In this document: positions 8,136-16,346 of the stretch, in pieces | How positions within the stretch are numbered: the first letter of the stretch is position 1 | Layout of the letters: every line of letters begins with the position of its first letter | Origin: an uncultured Lachnospiraceae bacterium | GTDB taxonomy: Bacteria; Bacillota; Clostridia; Lachnospirales; Lachnospiraceae | Direction: 5' to 3' | Length of the DNA stretch: 61,625 nucleotides | NCBI GenBank assembly: GCA_910584695.1 | Contig: CAJUBR010000008.1 | Span: 1-61,625 of the forward strand | The notes under the pieces: generated by a model | The model's database searches: none | Seen by the model: only the letters and a program-made list of their open reading frames with translations | Told to the model about the DNA's origin: nothing | Position numbers and translations under genes: made by a program

Positions 8136-9011
8136 TTATGCTTTCATACCTTTTAATTTCTGCATTCCTATGATTACAACACCGCCAATTAGAAAGAAGA
8201 AGAAGTTAAATTCATGAATTGTCATGGCAGTCTGAGGAACATCCAAAGTGGTAGGTCCCATGATTACTGCATAAATCGAACCGATCATTAGACCCACAAT
8301 CATATAGACTGTCTGGGCACGGAAATTTTCTAAGGCTTTTCGAATTAATTTTACAATACTGAAGGCTCCGGTCAAAACACCACATCCAAATAAAAATACG
8401 GTAGGTAGTGCTTTGAAGTTCAAATGTAATAGATCCTTAATGGCAGTAATGATTGGCAGATACACTCCCATAATAAGCAATAAGGTAGAGCCAGATATAC
8501 CGGGAAGAACCATTGCGGAAATAGCAATCATACCTGCAAAAAATACAAAGATTCCTAATTTAAGGTTTAAATGTGTCAGGTCAAATCCGTTTCCACTTCC
8601 TAATACCGAATTGGCATAAGTAATGGCAGCCACTACAATGATGCCCAGAAAAACAAATAAAACGGAACTTTTATGGGAAGAAAGTGTTTCTTTTTCTTCC
8701 ATTATGATAATCGGGATTGCAAACAGGATAAAACCGATAAAAAGTGAACTGATTGCATAAATGTGGGATTCAAAAACGCTGGTCAGAATTAAAATGGCAA
8801 GAACCATTCCGCATACCCAGCCAATCCCTAATTTGATTAAGAAGAATAGGGCATTCTTCTTTTTTTCTATATCACCGGTAATTAAATCGTCAATGGAACT
8901 GATAAACTGGTCATAAAATCCAAGCAGGAAAGCAATGGTTCCTCCGGATACTCCGGGTACACTGTCTGCAAGTGCCATACAAAAACCTCTTACAAATTGT
9001 ATAATATACAT
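8136..9011 (-). CDS. DUF368 membrane protein, undecaprenyl-phosphate translocase type (PopT-like)
   Basis: The 291-residue polytopic membrane protein starts 'MYIIQFVRGFCMALADSVPGVSGGTIAFLLGFYD', where the ADSVPGVSGGT block is the DUF368 signature; a second 'VLPGISGSTLLLIMGVY' repeat occurs later. This matches the internal-repeat architecture of the family. DUF368 proteins have been described as transporters that flip undecaprenyl phosphate back to the cytoplasmic face. About eight to nine hydrophobic segments are visible. An upstream in-frame TTG (9026) exists, but GAGG sits about 9 nt before ATG 9011. It is the only clear - strand gene in the window and is convergent with scpB. Confidence 0.85.
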   Translation of the reverse strand: MYIIQFVRGFCMALADSVPGVSGGTIAFLLGFYDQFISSIDDLITGDIEKKKNALFFLIKLGIGWVCGMVLAILILTSVFESHIYAISSLFIGFILFAIPIIIMEEKETLSSHKSSVLFVFLGIIVVAAITYANSVLGSGNGFDLTHLNLKLGIFVFFAGMIAISAMVLPGISGSTLLLIMGVYLPIITAIKDLLHLNFKALPTVFLFGCGVLTGAFSIVKLIRKALENFRAQTVYMIVGLMIGSIYAVIMGPTTLDVPQTAMTIHEFNFFFFLIGGVVIIGMQKLKGMKA

Positions 9012-9047
9012 TTTTTGATACCTCAACTTTCTTTTTTAACAAAAGAC

Positions 9048-9077
9048 ATTATACTTTATTTCTTTCTGTTTTGTCTA
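9048..9077 (-). promoter_or_regulatory. Sigma-A-like promoter of the DUF368 gene
   Basis: Read on the - strand, TAGACA (9077-9072) and TATAAT (9053-9048) are spaced 18 nt and lie about 37 nt upstream of ATG 9011. This is a good match for a housekeeping promoter. Confidence 0.6.
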
Positions 9078-9140
9078 TCCTTTTATTCATTTTATGTGTA
9101 ATATTTGTTACTATTCAGTTTTGAAAAAGGCAATTTAGAG

Positions 9141-9167
9141 TTGACAAAAAAGAAATACATGTACAAT
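9141..9167 (+). promoter_or_regulatory. Possible promoter of the AT-rich island
   Basis: TTGACA (9141-9146) is consensus. TACAAT (9162-9167) follows at 15 nt, which is shorter than ideal. A weak hairpin (aacag/ctgtt near 9236-9255, followed by tttattt) sits between this site and the small gene and could attenuate. The stretch from 9078 to 9296 holds nothing else I can recognise. Confidence 0.4.
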
Positions 9168-9296
9168 ATGGACTATAGTTGAAAAAGTTGTTTTGTAATC
9201 TGTTTGGATATCATATATAGGTATTAAATAGGAAAACAACAGATACAACTGTTTTTATTTACAGAATAACAGCGATTAAGAGAGGAGTAAAGAAAC

Positions 9297-9520
9297 ATGG
9301 AGGGAAAAGCATAATTATAATAGTAAAGTATAAAACAGATTATTTTAGCTGTTCGCTATCTACGATGAAAAAATTTAATGAGCAGTTACAAAGAACAATT
9401 GACCATAATACAAAAGATGGGTGGCGATTGCATTCGTATCAGCTTTTGGGGGTGGGGAGTCAATTTTGTTCACTTGTATTTTATAAAGACTATAGTGAAG
9501 ATGAGTTGGATAATGAGTAG
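9297..9520 (+). pseudogene. DUF4177-like small protein gene with an apparent one-base frameshift
   Basis: From ATG 9365 to the stop at 9518-9520 the sequence encodes 51 residues ('MKKFNEQLQRTIDH...GWRLHSYQ...') without any ribosome binding site. The same frame stays open upstream to about 9299 and reads 'IIIIVKYKTDYFSC', the usual N-terminal strand of small DUF4177-type proteins. A well-spaced GAGAGGAG precedes ATG 9297, but that frame stops after five codons (MEGKA). One extra A in the run GGAAAAGC would join the two frames into a full protein of about 74 residues. I infer a recent deletion, a sequencing error, or less likely a frameshift control. It precedes the ABC gene by 5 nt. Confidence 0.55.
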
Positions 9521-9525
9521 AAAAT

Positions 9526-11226
9526 ATGATAGTTCAATTTGATGATATTTTAATAAAAAATAATATTTTGATCCATGGTGGAAAAATTGAATTGGAGAAA
9601 AACCGGATTTATGCTGTTTTAGGTGCAAACGGTGTGGGAAAGACATTATTGTTGAAACGGTTATTTCAGGAATGTTTGAACAATGATTGTTGTGCCAGCT
9701 ATATTGAGCAGGATAATGATTGCATGATTAAAAAGTGTTCCTTGTTGGAAAATATTGCAATGACAAAGGATCAGAATATCTGTGAAAAAGCAAAGGAGTT
9801 AGTAAAAAAATATAATCTTGAATATTTATTACAGCATAATGCAACAGAATTAAGCGGCGGAGAAAAAAGAATTATTTGTTTGCTACGTGCAATTTTCCAA
9901 CAGGCGGAAATAATATTTGTTGATGAACCCACCAACGATCTTGATTATAATATGGTAAAAAAAGTACAAGACATTTTTTTAGATATCCAGAAATATTGTA
10001 CGATAGTAATGATTACCCATGATGATAGAATGGAGGAAGTTGCAACTGATATTTGGACAATAAAAGATCAAAATGTAGTCTGTGATAAAAATAAGAATAT
10101 AATTCTATTAAAGAAAATATCAAAAAAGTGTCTTGCCGGAGGACATAATGATTTGTTTTTAAAGAACATTTTGTTTTTTGATGTAAGTTCAATCGTGATT
10201 CTCTTTATCATGTCATTATTATGTATATATATGTTGTATACCTATTTACCATCGCAAAATCAAGTGTTAAGTTATGTTGCAGATAATGAAATACAGGTCT
10301 TTATTCCAGATTCTGAGATAGGAAATGCTTTGCTAACAGAAGGTGCAATTCCAATATCGGCAGTTAGTTGTTTTGACGATACGCTGACAAAAAAAGAACA
10401 GTTAAATATTTTGAATTCGTGTTTGGAAATGAGTAAAGTTCAACCAATAAATTTTGGATTAGACCAACTGGATTGTCAAGAGAATAAGAAGTTCGAATTA
10501 GAATATTATGACCTGAAAAATTCTGTATATTATTCAACTTTAGAGTACTTTAAAACATATTATGGAAATGAACAAAGTAATTATTTTGATACAAGTGAAT
10601 ATTTTTTATTAGATCAAATAACAAAAGAAGATGGATTGGCATTTTCTATAGAAGCTTTTGAAAAGTGCAGATTAAAAATGCTTGAAGAGACGGAAGGTTT
10701 ACTTGAATGCAGTTTTGTGGTTCTTTGTTTGGACAAATCGGAAGATTTTATTTCTTTTATTCAAAAGGGAAATTTGAATAAAATAATTAACGGAAATTTT
10801 TACATTCGTTCAAATGAAACAATTGAGTTTTATAATCAAATAATGTCTTTTCAGGGAAATCGTATGCTGATTATTAATATGATGGTTTTTGGAGTCTTTT
10901 TCTTATTGATTAGCAGTTTATCATATTATGTTTTGTTATTTGCTAACAGAAAAAAACTAATGTGTTATAAAAATATAGGGAAGAAGAAAAATACTGCAAT
11001 CCAGATTATACAGGGAAAGTACAATAATACGAAAATAAAGCTCATAATGTTGATAGGTGTTTTAGTTGTAACGCTGGTTTTGTTGGTATGGAAGGGGAAT
11101 CCTGTGTTGATCGGGGCATATATGAATGTGCTGGTGTTTACTTTTTTGTTGAGATTAGACTCAAAGATTAGAAAGCAAATCGGTAAAAGGTTTGTAGAAA
11201 AAGTGTGGGATTGGAGATACAGATGA
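9526..11226 (+). CDS. ABC transporter, fused ATPase-permease with MacB/FtsX-like topology (paralogue 1)
   Basis: The 566-residue chain has an N-terminal ABC ATPase: Walker A GANGVGKT (33-40), signature LSGGE (109-113), Walker B 'IIFVDEPTND' (129-138) and switch H165. One membrane segment follows (about 219-240), then an extracytoplasmic domain of some 200 residues (241-446) and three closely spaced C-terminal membrane segments (447-473, 503-522, 526-543). The order NBD-TM-ectodomain-3TM is that of MacB, but the ectodomain is not recognisable. The Q-loop is poorly conserved. Codon use is strongly AT-rich compared with both flanks, suggesting acquisition. It overlaps the next gene by 4 nt (ATGA). 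The function is inferred only as peptide or lipid-related export or sensing. Confidence 0.8.
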   Translation: MIVQFDDILIKNNILIHGGKIELEKNRIYAVLGANGVGKTLLLKRLFQECLNNDCCASYIEQDNDCMIKKCSLLENIAMTKDQNICEKAKELVKKYNLEYLLQHNATELSGGEKRIICLLRAIFQQAEIIFVDEPTNDLDYNMVKKVQDIFLDIQKYCTIVMITHDDRMEEVATDIWTIKDQNVVCDKNKNIILLKKISKKCLAGGHNDLFLKNILFFDVSSIVILFIMSLLCIYMLYTYLPSQNQVLSYVADNEIQVFIPDSEIGNALLTEGAIPISAVSCFDDTLTKKEQLNILNSCLEMSKVQPINFGLDQLDCQENKKFELEYYDLKNSVYYSTLEYFKTYYGNEQSNYFDTSEYFLLDQITKEDGLAFSIEAFEKCRLKMLEETEGLLECSFVVLCLDKSEDFISFIQKGNLNKIINGNFYIRSNETIEFYNQIMSFQGNRMLIINMMVFGVFFLLISSLSYYVLLFANRKKLMCYKNIGKKKNTAIQIIQGKYNNTKIKLIMLIGVLVVTLVLLVWKGNPVLIGAYMNVLVFTFLLRLDSKIRKQIGKRFVEKVWDWRYR

Positions 11227-13076
11227 TCATAGAAAATCTAAGTGTAAAAAATAAATTTATACATTTTGAAAACCAGAAAATGGAATTGAATCATATTGGT
11301 ATATATATTATCAGAGGAAAGAATGGTGTTGGAAAAAGCAGCATTATTCGTCAGATTGTGTTTGATAAAAATAATGTTATTTTTAATACGGAAGAACAAA
11401 AAAATGCATATTATCATAATAGAGGGGGACTAATTGCGTATGTTCCACAAAATATAGCAGCCCCTAATAATATGACGGTATTAGAATATGTAAAAAAAGA
11501 AAACAAAAATATAATCAATGATGATGTCAGGATTTGGTTAGACCGATTCCATATGCAGGATATTTCTTTTAAAACGCTTATCAAAAAATTGAGTGGAGGA
11601 GAGAGAACAAAACTGTGTATTATTTCAGCCATATTAAAAAACACGCCATATATTTTTATGGATGAGCCTACCAATAATTTGGATAATGGTTCAGTAAATA
11701 TGTTAAAGAATGTTATATATGATTTAGGAAAGAAAAAAACGGTAGTTATCATTTCCCATGATGAGCGTATGACTTTTAAATCGGCACATAATATATTAGT
11801 TCAAGATAATAAAATAGTTTGTCAAAATGATGGGGAAAAAAATGATTTATTACCTCAGGAGATAAAAGAAAAACACAGATTCTTTTTAAATGGAAGAATA
11901 AAAAGTGGTGTGATGGACTATATAGCATATTTCGTCTGTGTACTCTGTATTGCCGGATTGGCATTTTTTAATCATTTAGAGTATAGTACAAATTATTGCA
12001 AAGATGCACTACCGCCCTCGGGAAATATTCTTATTTATCAGGCAGATTATGTTTATGGTGGATTAAATGAAATGTATGTCCGGAGTCAAAACTTTGTTGT
12101 AGATGATTATTATTCGATGATTCAGTATAATGATATTTATGAAATAGCAAATTTACCTGGAATAAACAATATATTTATTTTAGACGAATGTAAATATGAC
12201 CAAATCATGGAAAATATAGATGGTTTAGAACAAATTACTTTAGTCTCTATTCCGGAAATAATATATAAGAATTATCTTAATCAGACGGGTCTGTGGGAAT
12301 TGTTCACTTTGAAAAAAGGAAAATATCCAAGAGATGGTGAAAATGAAATTGTAATGTCTGAAGGTATGATTAAAAAATTATATAATGTGGATGATGTGAA
12401 TGATTTTGTAGGACAGATGATAAATTACGAAGGAATGGAGTATAAATTGGTTGGAATAACTCCCTTTGATATAGTTTGGGTATCTTATTCTGTAAATGAT
12501 AATCTATTATTTTACTCATACGATGAGAACTCATATGATGATTTTGTGAAACTTCAGATAAAGAGAAAGGAATTGTTAGAGTATTCCTATGTCACAGAAG
12601 TTGATTGTGCGGTTCTTTTAGTAGAAAATAAATCAGAAAAGGATGTTTTAAATTATCTGATGAAAAATTATTCTGCGAATAATTATGATTCCTATATTTA
12701 TTCAAAAAATTGGATAAATGAATACAACAAAGGGTTTTATTTGAAACTATTAATAATCGATTTGGGAGTTGTTATATTACTTTGTATTATTATTTCGTTT
12801 TTTATAAAGAGTACGATTGATGAGGATATTTTGAGGATAAAAGATTATAAAAATTATTACCTTGAAAATAAGCGAATAATACAATCGTATTTGATTAACC
12901 GTATCATTAAAATTGTTTTTGTAATATTGACAGAGGTTGTTTGTGTTTCTGCTGTTATAAATGTTTGTTCTTCCGAATGTTTATTTTTACTTCTAGATGG
13001 GGGTATAATCATTTTGGTTTGGTGTATAAATGTTGTACTTAAAATTAAGAAAGGCGTTTTAAAATGTTTTTTTTGA
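11223..13076 (+). CDS. ABC transporter, fused ATPase-permease with MacB/FtsX-like topology (paralogue 2)
   Basis: This 617-residue protein has the same architecture as its upstream neighbour: Walker A 'GKNGVGKS' (32-39), signature LSGGE (123-127), Walker B 'YIFMDEPTNN' (143-152), H179, one membrane segment (about 231-249), an ectodomain of about 260 residues and C-terminal membrane segments from about residue 510. The ectodomain contains 'DENSYDDF' and 'FTLKKGKYPRDGENEIVMS', the latter like the MacB/FtsX 'G.YP....EIV.S' pattern. ATG 11223 is chosen because GGAG (11213-11216) is 6 nt upstream and the start overlaps the previous stop as ATGA. The two proteins probably work as a heterodimer. Confidence 0.8.
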   Translation: MIIENLSVKNKFIHFENQKMELNHIGIYIIRGKNGVGKSSIIRQIVFDKNNVIFNTEEQKNAYYHNRGGLIAYVPQNIAAPNNMTVLEYVKKENKNIINDDVRIWLDRFHMQDISFKTLIKKLSGGERTKLCIISAILKNTPYIFMDEPTNNLDNGSVNMLKNVIYDLGKKKTVVIISHDERMTFKSAHNILVQDNKIVCQNDGEKNDLLPQEIKEKHRFFLNGRIKSGVMDYIAYFVCVLCIAGLAFFNHLEYSTNYCKDALPPSGNILIYQADYVYGGLNEMYVRSQNFVVDDYYSMIQYNDIYEIANLPGINNIFILDECKYDQIMENIDGLEQITLVSIPEIIYKNYLNQTGLWELFTLKKGKYPRDGENEIVMSEGMIKKLYNVDDVNDFVGQMINYEGMEYKLVGITPFDIVWVSYSVNDNLLFYSYDENSYDDFVKLQIKRKELLEYSYVTEVDCAVLLVENKSEKDVLNYLMKNYSANNYDSYIYSKNWINEYNKGFYLKLLIIDLGVVILLCIIISFFIKSTIDEDILRIKDYKNYYLENKRIIQSYLINRIIKIVFVILTEVVCVSAVINVCSSECLFLLLDGGIIILVWCINVVLKIKKGVLKCFF

Positions 13077-13480
13077 TAAAGCTGTATTTTATCATATATT
13101 TACATGTTTTCGTTCATGAGCTGAGTCATTATATTTCAGCTCAAATAATAAATATCAGGGTAGAAAGAATAAAAATTGGGAACAGGTTAGGTCAAATATC
13201 AATTGGGAAATGGGATATTTCGTTAATTTATGGGGGAGGATATGTGGAGGTTTATCAGGAAGATATTGTTAACAAATCAAGGAGGAAAATAGTTTTTTTC
13301 TTTCTGGCAGGAATGATTGGAAATTTGATTGTAATTCTTATGGGTGAAATTGTATTGAACCCATTGTATAGATTTTTGAATTTTATTATAGGAGTATGCT
13401 TTATAGTAATGAATAGTATACCTTTTTACAAGGAATCAGATACAAATAATATTATTAAAGTTTTAACAGCAAAAAAGTAA
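13064..13480 (+). CDS. Minimal M50 (site-2-protease-type) intramembrane metallopeptidase
   Basis: The 138-residue hydrophobic protein has the zinc-protease motif HELSH (18-22) inside its first membrane segment. It also has 'LAGMIGNL' and a C-terminal 'NSIPF...SD' (N117 to D126), which fits the N..P..D third zinc ligand block of M50 proteases. It is very short for the family and resembles compact peptidases found beside ABC exporters in peptide-maturation loci such as B. subtilis yydFGHIJ. It overlaps the ABC gene by 13 nt, with AAGAAAGG 9 nt upstream of the ATG. Probable role: cleaving a membrane or leader peptide handled by the two ABC proteins; no precursor gene was recognised. Confidence 0.75.
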   Translation: MFFLIKLYFIIYLHVFVHELSHYISAQIINIRVERIKIGNRLGQISIGKWDISLIYGGGYVEVYQEDIVNKSRRKIVFFFLAGMIGNLIVILMGEIVLNPLYRFLNFIIGVCFIVMNSIPFYKESDTNNIIKVLTAKK

Positions 13481-13528
13481 TAAATGAATTAATTCGATTA
13501 AAGATAGCAATTGACAAATAGAAATAAA

Positions 13529-13606
13529 ATGATAAATGGAGGTGTGGACGATGCTGCCCGTGTGATTCAGAACCGTGTTGAAACATATGTAAATGAAAAT
13601 CGCTAA
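13529..13606 (+). pseudogene. C-terminal remnant of an extracellular solute-binding protein
   Basis: The 25 codons end with 'AARVIQNRVETYVNENR' and a stop. This looks like the extreme C-terminus of sugar-type ABC solute-binding lipoproteins, which often end with 'A..IQNRV.IYLNE'. No upstream portion of such a gene is present. It is best read as a leftover of a gene removed when the island formed. Confidence 0.45.
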
Positions 13607-13712
13607 GTGCTTAACCGGAATGTGGAAATTATGTCAAAAACAGATTACCGGAAAAAGCACTGCGTAAGAGATTGGAAATAAGTAAATGCAGTTTCAGTGA
13701 TATTTAAGGGCA
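13607..13712. other. Decayed sequence on the right flank of the AT-rich island
   Basis: One + frame reads 'CGNYVKNRLPEKALRKR...SFSDI' to a stop near 13708, without a start codon or ribosome binding site. I do not recognise it; it may be a second gene tail. No tRNA-like site or clear target-site repeat was seen. Confidence 0.3.
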
Positions 13713-13754
13713 GTGTTTCATATAATTGTAACGAGAAGATTCAAGTGTGAACCT

Positions 13755-15020
13755 ATGTCATATTTTAAAAGAGTTTTTAGGGATACATTTTTACTCTGGG
13801 CATTCGCTGTTTTTTTAGCAGTTTCCTGTATAACAATTCATTATGGGGAAAAACAGATCAAACAAGATGAAAAAAGAGAGATTTATTCTTACCAGATAAA
13901 GTGGCAGGACGGAGAAGGTGTATTTACCGAAGTTTCAGGGGAAACCGCTTCTTTATCAAAGCTGCATGCCCAGTATGCGGTTTTGATAGATGCATCCAAC
14001 AGGCGTGTACTCTATGAAAAGGCAGGATATGAAAGTGCTCCTATGGCAAGTACAACAAAGATTATGACATTGATTATCGCCTTGGAAAATGCAGACCTTT
14101 CGGATCTTGTTACCGTGTCATCGTATGCCGCTTCCATGCCGGATGTTCAGCTTGGCATGAAAACAGGAGAGCAATACCGGTTATGTGATCTGCTTTATTC
14201 GTTAATGTTAGAATCCCATAATGATACAGCAGTTGCAATTGCAGAACATGTAGGCGGAAGCGTAGAAGGCTTTGCGGCAATGATGAATGAAAAGGCCGCT
14301 TCCCTTGGAGCATATCATACCAACTTTGTAACACCAAACGGTCTGGATGCAGAGAACCATCAGACAACAGCTTATGATCTTGCATTGATTGCAAGTTATG
14401 CTATTGAAAATAAAAAATTTTTAGAGATCATACAGACACCTTCTTATACTTTTCATGAACAAAGCAAGGGAAGAAGCTTTACCGTAAATAACAAAGACCG
14501 GTTCCTAACTTCTTATGAAGGTGCAATCGGAATTAAGACAGGTTTTACCGGAAAAGCCGGATATTGTTTTGTGGGTGCTGTAAAAAGAGAAGAAAAATGT
14601 TTTGTCAGTGTTGTACTTGCATGTGGGTGGCCTCCGCACAAAACTTATAAATGGACGGATACTGCCAATCTGATGAATTATGGCATAAAGGAATATAACA
14701 ACAAAGAAATTCTGAAAAAAAATACAGTGTTTCAACCGATCACGGTTGAAAATTCCATTGAAGATATGCCGATTACCCCGTATGTGAAGGATTCTGTTTC
14801 GTTATTATTACGGGAGGGCGAGCAGGTAACTTATAATATTAAACTTCCTAAAAAAGTGGAAGCTCCGGTGAAAAAGGATGAGACAATTGGCGAAATTACC
14901 ATAAAGATCGACGATAAAGATTATAAAATATTACCATTATATTCAAAAGAAAAGCGTATCCGGATTACATATAAGTATGTTTTGAAATCGGTTCTCTCTA
15001 AATATTTTATGTTGAAATAA
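13755..15020 (+). CDS. D-alanyl-D-alanine carboxypeptidase, DacF-type (S11 family)
   Basis: Serine DD-carboxypeptidase that trims the terminal D-Ala of peptidoglycan stem peptides. The active-site triad motifs are complete: S99-T-T-K102, S154-H-N156 and K261-T-G263 (numbering from ATG 13755). A single N-terminal hydrophobic segment (about 11-28) would act as an anchor or signal, and the C-terminal part is the PBP5-like beta domain. Start is uncertain: GTG 13713 has AAGGG only 2 nt upstream and ATG 13755 lacks a good site; 13755 places the membrane segment close to the N-terminus. It is one of two related carboxypeptidases in the window (the other at 20048), as expected in a sporulating Clostridia. 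Confidence 0.88.
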   Translation: MSYFKRVFRDTFLLWAFAVFLAVSCITIHYGEKQIKQDEKREIYSYQIKWQDGEGVFTEVSGETASLSKLHAQYAVLIDASNRRVLYEKAGYESAPMASTTKIMTLIIALENADLSDLVTVSSYAASMPDVQLGMKTGEQYRLCDLLYSLMLESHNDTAVAIAEHVGGSVEGFAAMMNEKAASLGAYHTNFVTPNGLDAENHQTTAYDLALIASYAIENKKFLEIIQTPSYTFHEQSKGRSFTVNNKDRFLTSYEGAIGIKTGFTGKAGYCFVGAVKREEKCFVSVVLACGWPPHKTYKWTDTANLMNYGIKEYNNKEILKKNTVFQPITVENSIEDMPITPYVKDSVSLLLREGEQVTYNIKLPKKVEAPVKKDETIGEITIKIDDKDYKILPLYSKEKRIRITYKYVLKSVLSKYFMLK

Positions 15021-15056
15021 ACCCGTTTTACAGATATCCTTCCTTCAAATTTTATA

Positions 15057-15085
15057 TTGACTTTCTGACTTCAACGTGTTAAACT
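15057..15085 (+). promoter_or_regulatory. Sigma-A-like promoter upstream of DAHP synthase
   Basis: TTGACT (15057-15062) and TAAACT (15080-15085) are separated by 17 nt. The position, about 50 nt before the aro gene start, fits. Confidence 0.5.
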
Positions 15086-15137
15086 GTGAAACAGAGTCGG
15101 AAAGACTATAAATCTATATACAAAGGAGTTTTGAAAA

Positions 15138-16169
15138 ATGGGTTTACATTATATTTCACAAGTACCATCAGCAGAGGAAATCAAAGAATTATTTCCTATG
15201 CGTCCTGAATTAGTTAAGATAAAGGAAGAAAGAGACGCTGCAATCGCTAAGGTATTTACCGGTGAATCTGATAAATTTTTAGCTATTATCGGTCCATGTT
15301 CAGCAGATAACGAAGATGCAGTGTTGGATTACATCAGTCGTCTTGCCAAGGTTCAGGAAAAAATTCGGGATAAAATTATTATTATTCCAAGAATTTATAC
15401 AAATAAGCCAAGAACGAACGGTTCCGGATATAAGGGGATGCTTCACCAGCCCAATCCGGAGGAAAAGCCTAATTTTATTGAAGGATTAAAAGCAATCCGA
15501 AAAATGCATATTGATGCCATTGCCGAGACCGGTTTAACCGCAGCTGATGAGATGTTATATTCGGATAACTGGCCATATATGTCAGATATTTTATCCTATG
15601 TGGCGATTGGTGCACGTTCTGTAGAAAACCAGTCACATCGTTTGATTGCTTCCGGAATTGATGTTCCGGTGGGTATGAAGAATCCTACATCCGGTGATTA
15701 TTCCGTTATGATGAATTCCTGCGTTGCGGGTCAGTCAAAGCATACCTTTATGACGGCGGGCTGGGAAGTAAAGTCGGACGGAAATCCGCTGACTCACTGT
15801 ATTTTAAGAGGTTCTATTAACAGACACGGTGTTTCTATGCCAAATTATCATTATGAAGATTTGATTCGTTTATATGAAACGTATACGGATTTTGACACTC
15901 TTAAAAATCCTGCCGTTATTGTTGATGCAAATCATAATAATTCCGGTAAGAAATGGGCAGAGCAGCCACGTATCGTTAAGGAGATTCTTCACAGTATGCG
16001 CCATAGCAATGAGGTTTCAAAAATTGTAAAAGGTGTTATGGTAGAAAGTTATATTGAAGACGGGAACCAGGCAATTGGAGCAGGATGTTATGGTAAATCC
16101 ATTACGGATCCTTGTCTTGGATGGGAGAAGTCGGAGAGATTACTGCTTGAGATGGCAGAGCTTTTGTAA
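15138..16169 (+). CDS. 3-deoxy-7-phosphoheptulonate synthase (DAHP synthase, class I alpha, AroG/AroF type)
   Basis: It condenses phosphoenolpyruvate with erythrose-4-phosphate, the first step of the shikimate pathway. The 343-residue protein has the hallmark blocks 'IGPCSADN', 'RIYTNKPRTNGSGYKG' (compare E. coli RVYFEKPRTTVGWKG), 'GARSVENQSHR', 'GMKNPTSGD' and 'DANHNNSGKK'. It is of the E. coli AroFGH type rather than the chorismate-mutase-linked type common in Bacilli. The N-terminal extension that carries the feedback site in E. coli is present but shorter. It is a single-gene unit followed by its own terminator. Confidence 0.95.
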   Translation: MGLHYISQVPSAEEIKELFPMRPELVKIKEERDAAIAKVFTGESDKFLAIIGPCSADNEDAVLDYISRLAKVQEKIRDKIIIIPRIYTNKPRTNGSGYKGMLHQPNPEEKPNFIEGLKAIRKMHIDAIAETGLTAADEMLYSDNWPYMSDILSYVAIGARSVENQSHRLIASGIDVPVGMKNPTSGDYSVMMNSCVAGQSKHTFMTAGWEVKSDGNPLTHCILRGSINRHGVSMPNYHYEDLIRLYETYTDFDTLKNPAVIVDANHNNSGKKWAEQPRIVKEILHSMRHSNEVSKIVKGVMVESYIEDGNQAIGAGCYGKSITDPCLGWEKSERLLLEMAELL

Positions 16170-16206
16170 TATGTGTCACCAGTTGAATAACTATTAAATT
16201 TTTTAG

Positions 16207-16243
16207 GACTGCTGTGTTATACAAAAACACAGCAGTCTTTTAT
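16207..16243 (+). terminator. Intrinsic terminator after DAHP synthase
   Basis: A 12-bp perfect stem 'gactgctgtgtt' / 'aacacagcagtc' with a short loop is followed by ttttata. Confidence 0.9.
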
Positions 16244-16284
16244 AACTTAAAAATATATCTTATATTTATTAAAGCTTTTAACTG

Positions 16285-16313
16285 TTGAAAAATCTTTTGA
16301 AGTATATTAAAAT
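16285..16313 (+). promoter_or_regulatory. Sigma-A-like promoter upstream of the 16347 gene
   Basis: TTGAAA (16285-16290) and TAAAAT (16308-16313) are spaced exactly 17 nt, about 34 nt before the start codon. Confidence 0.55.
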
Positions 16314-16346
16314 AGGTTAAAAGTTCTTACAGGAGGAAGATAGACT

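Noticed and set aside
8020..8217. A 65-codon + strand reading frame after scpB
   Set aside because: It covers the terminator and the 3' end of the - strand DUF368 gene and has no ribosome binding site.
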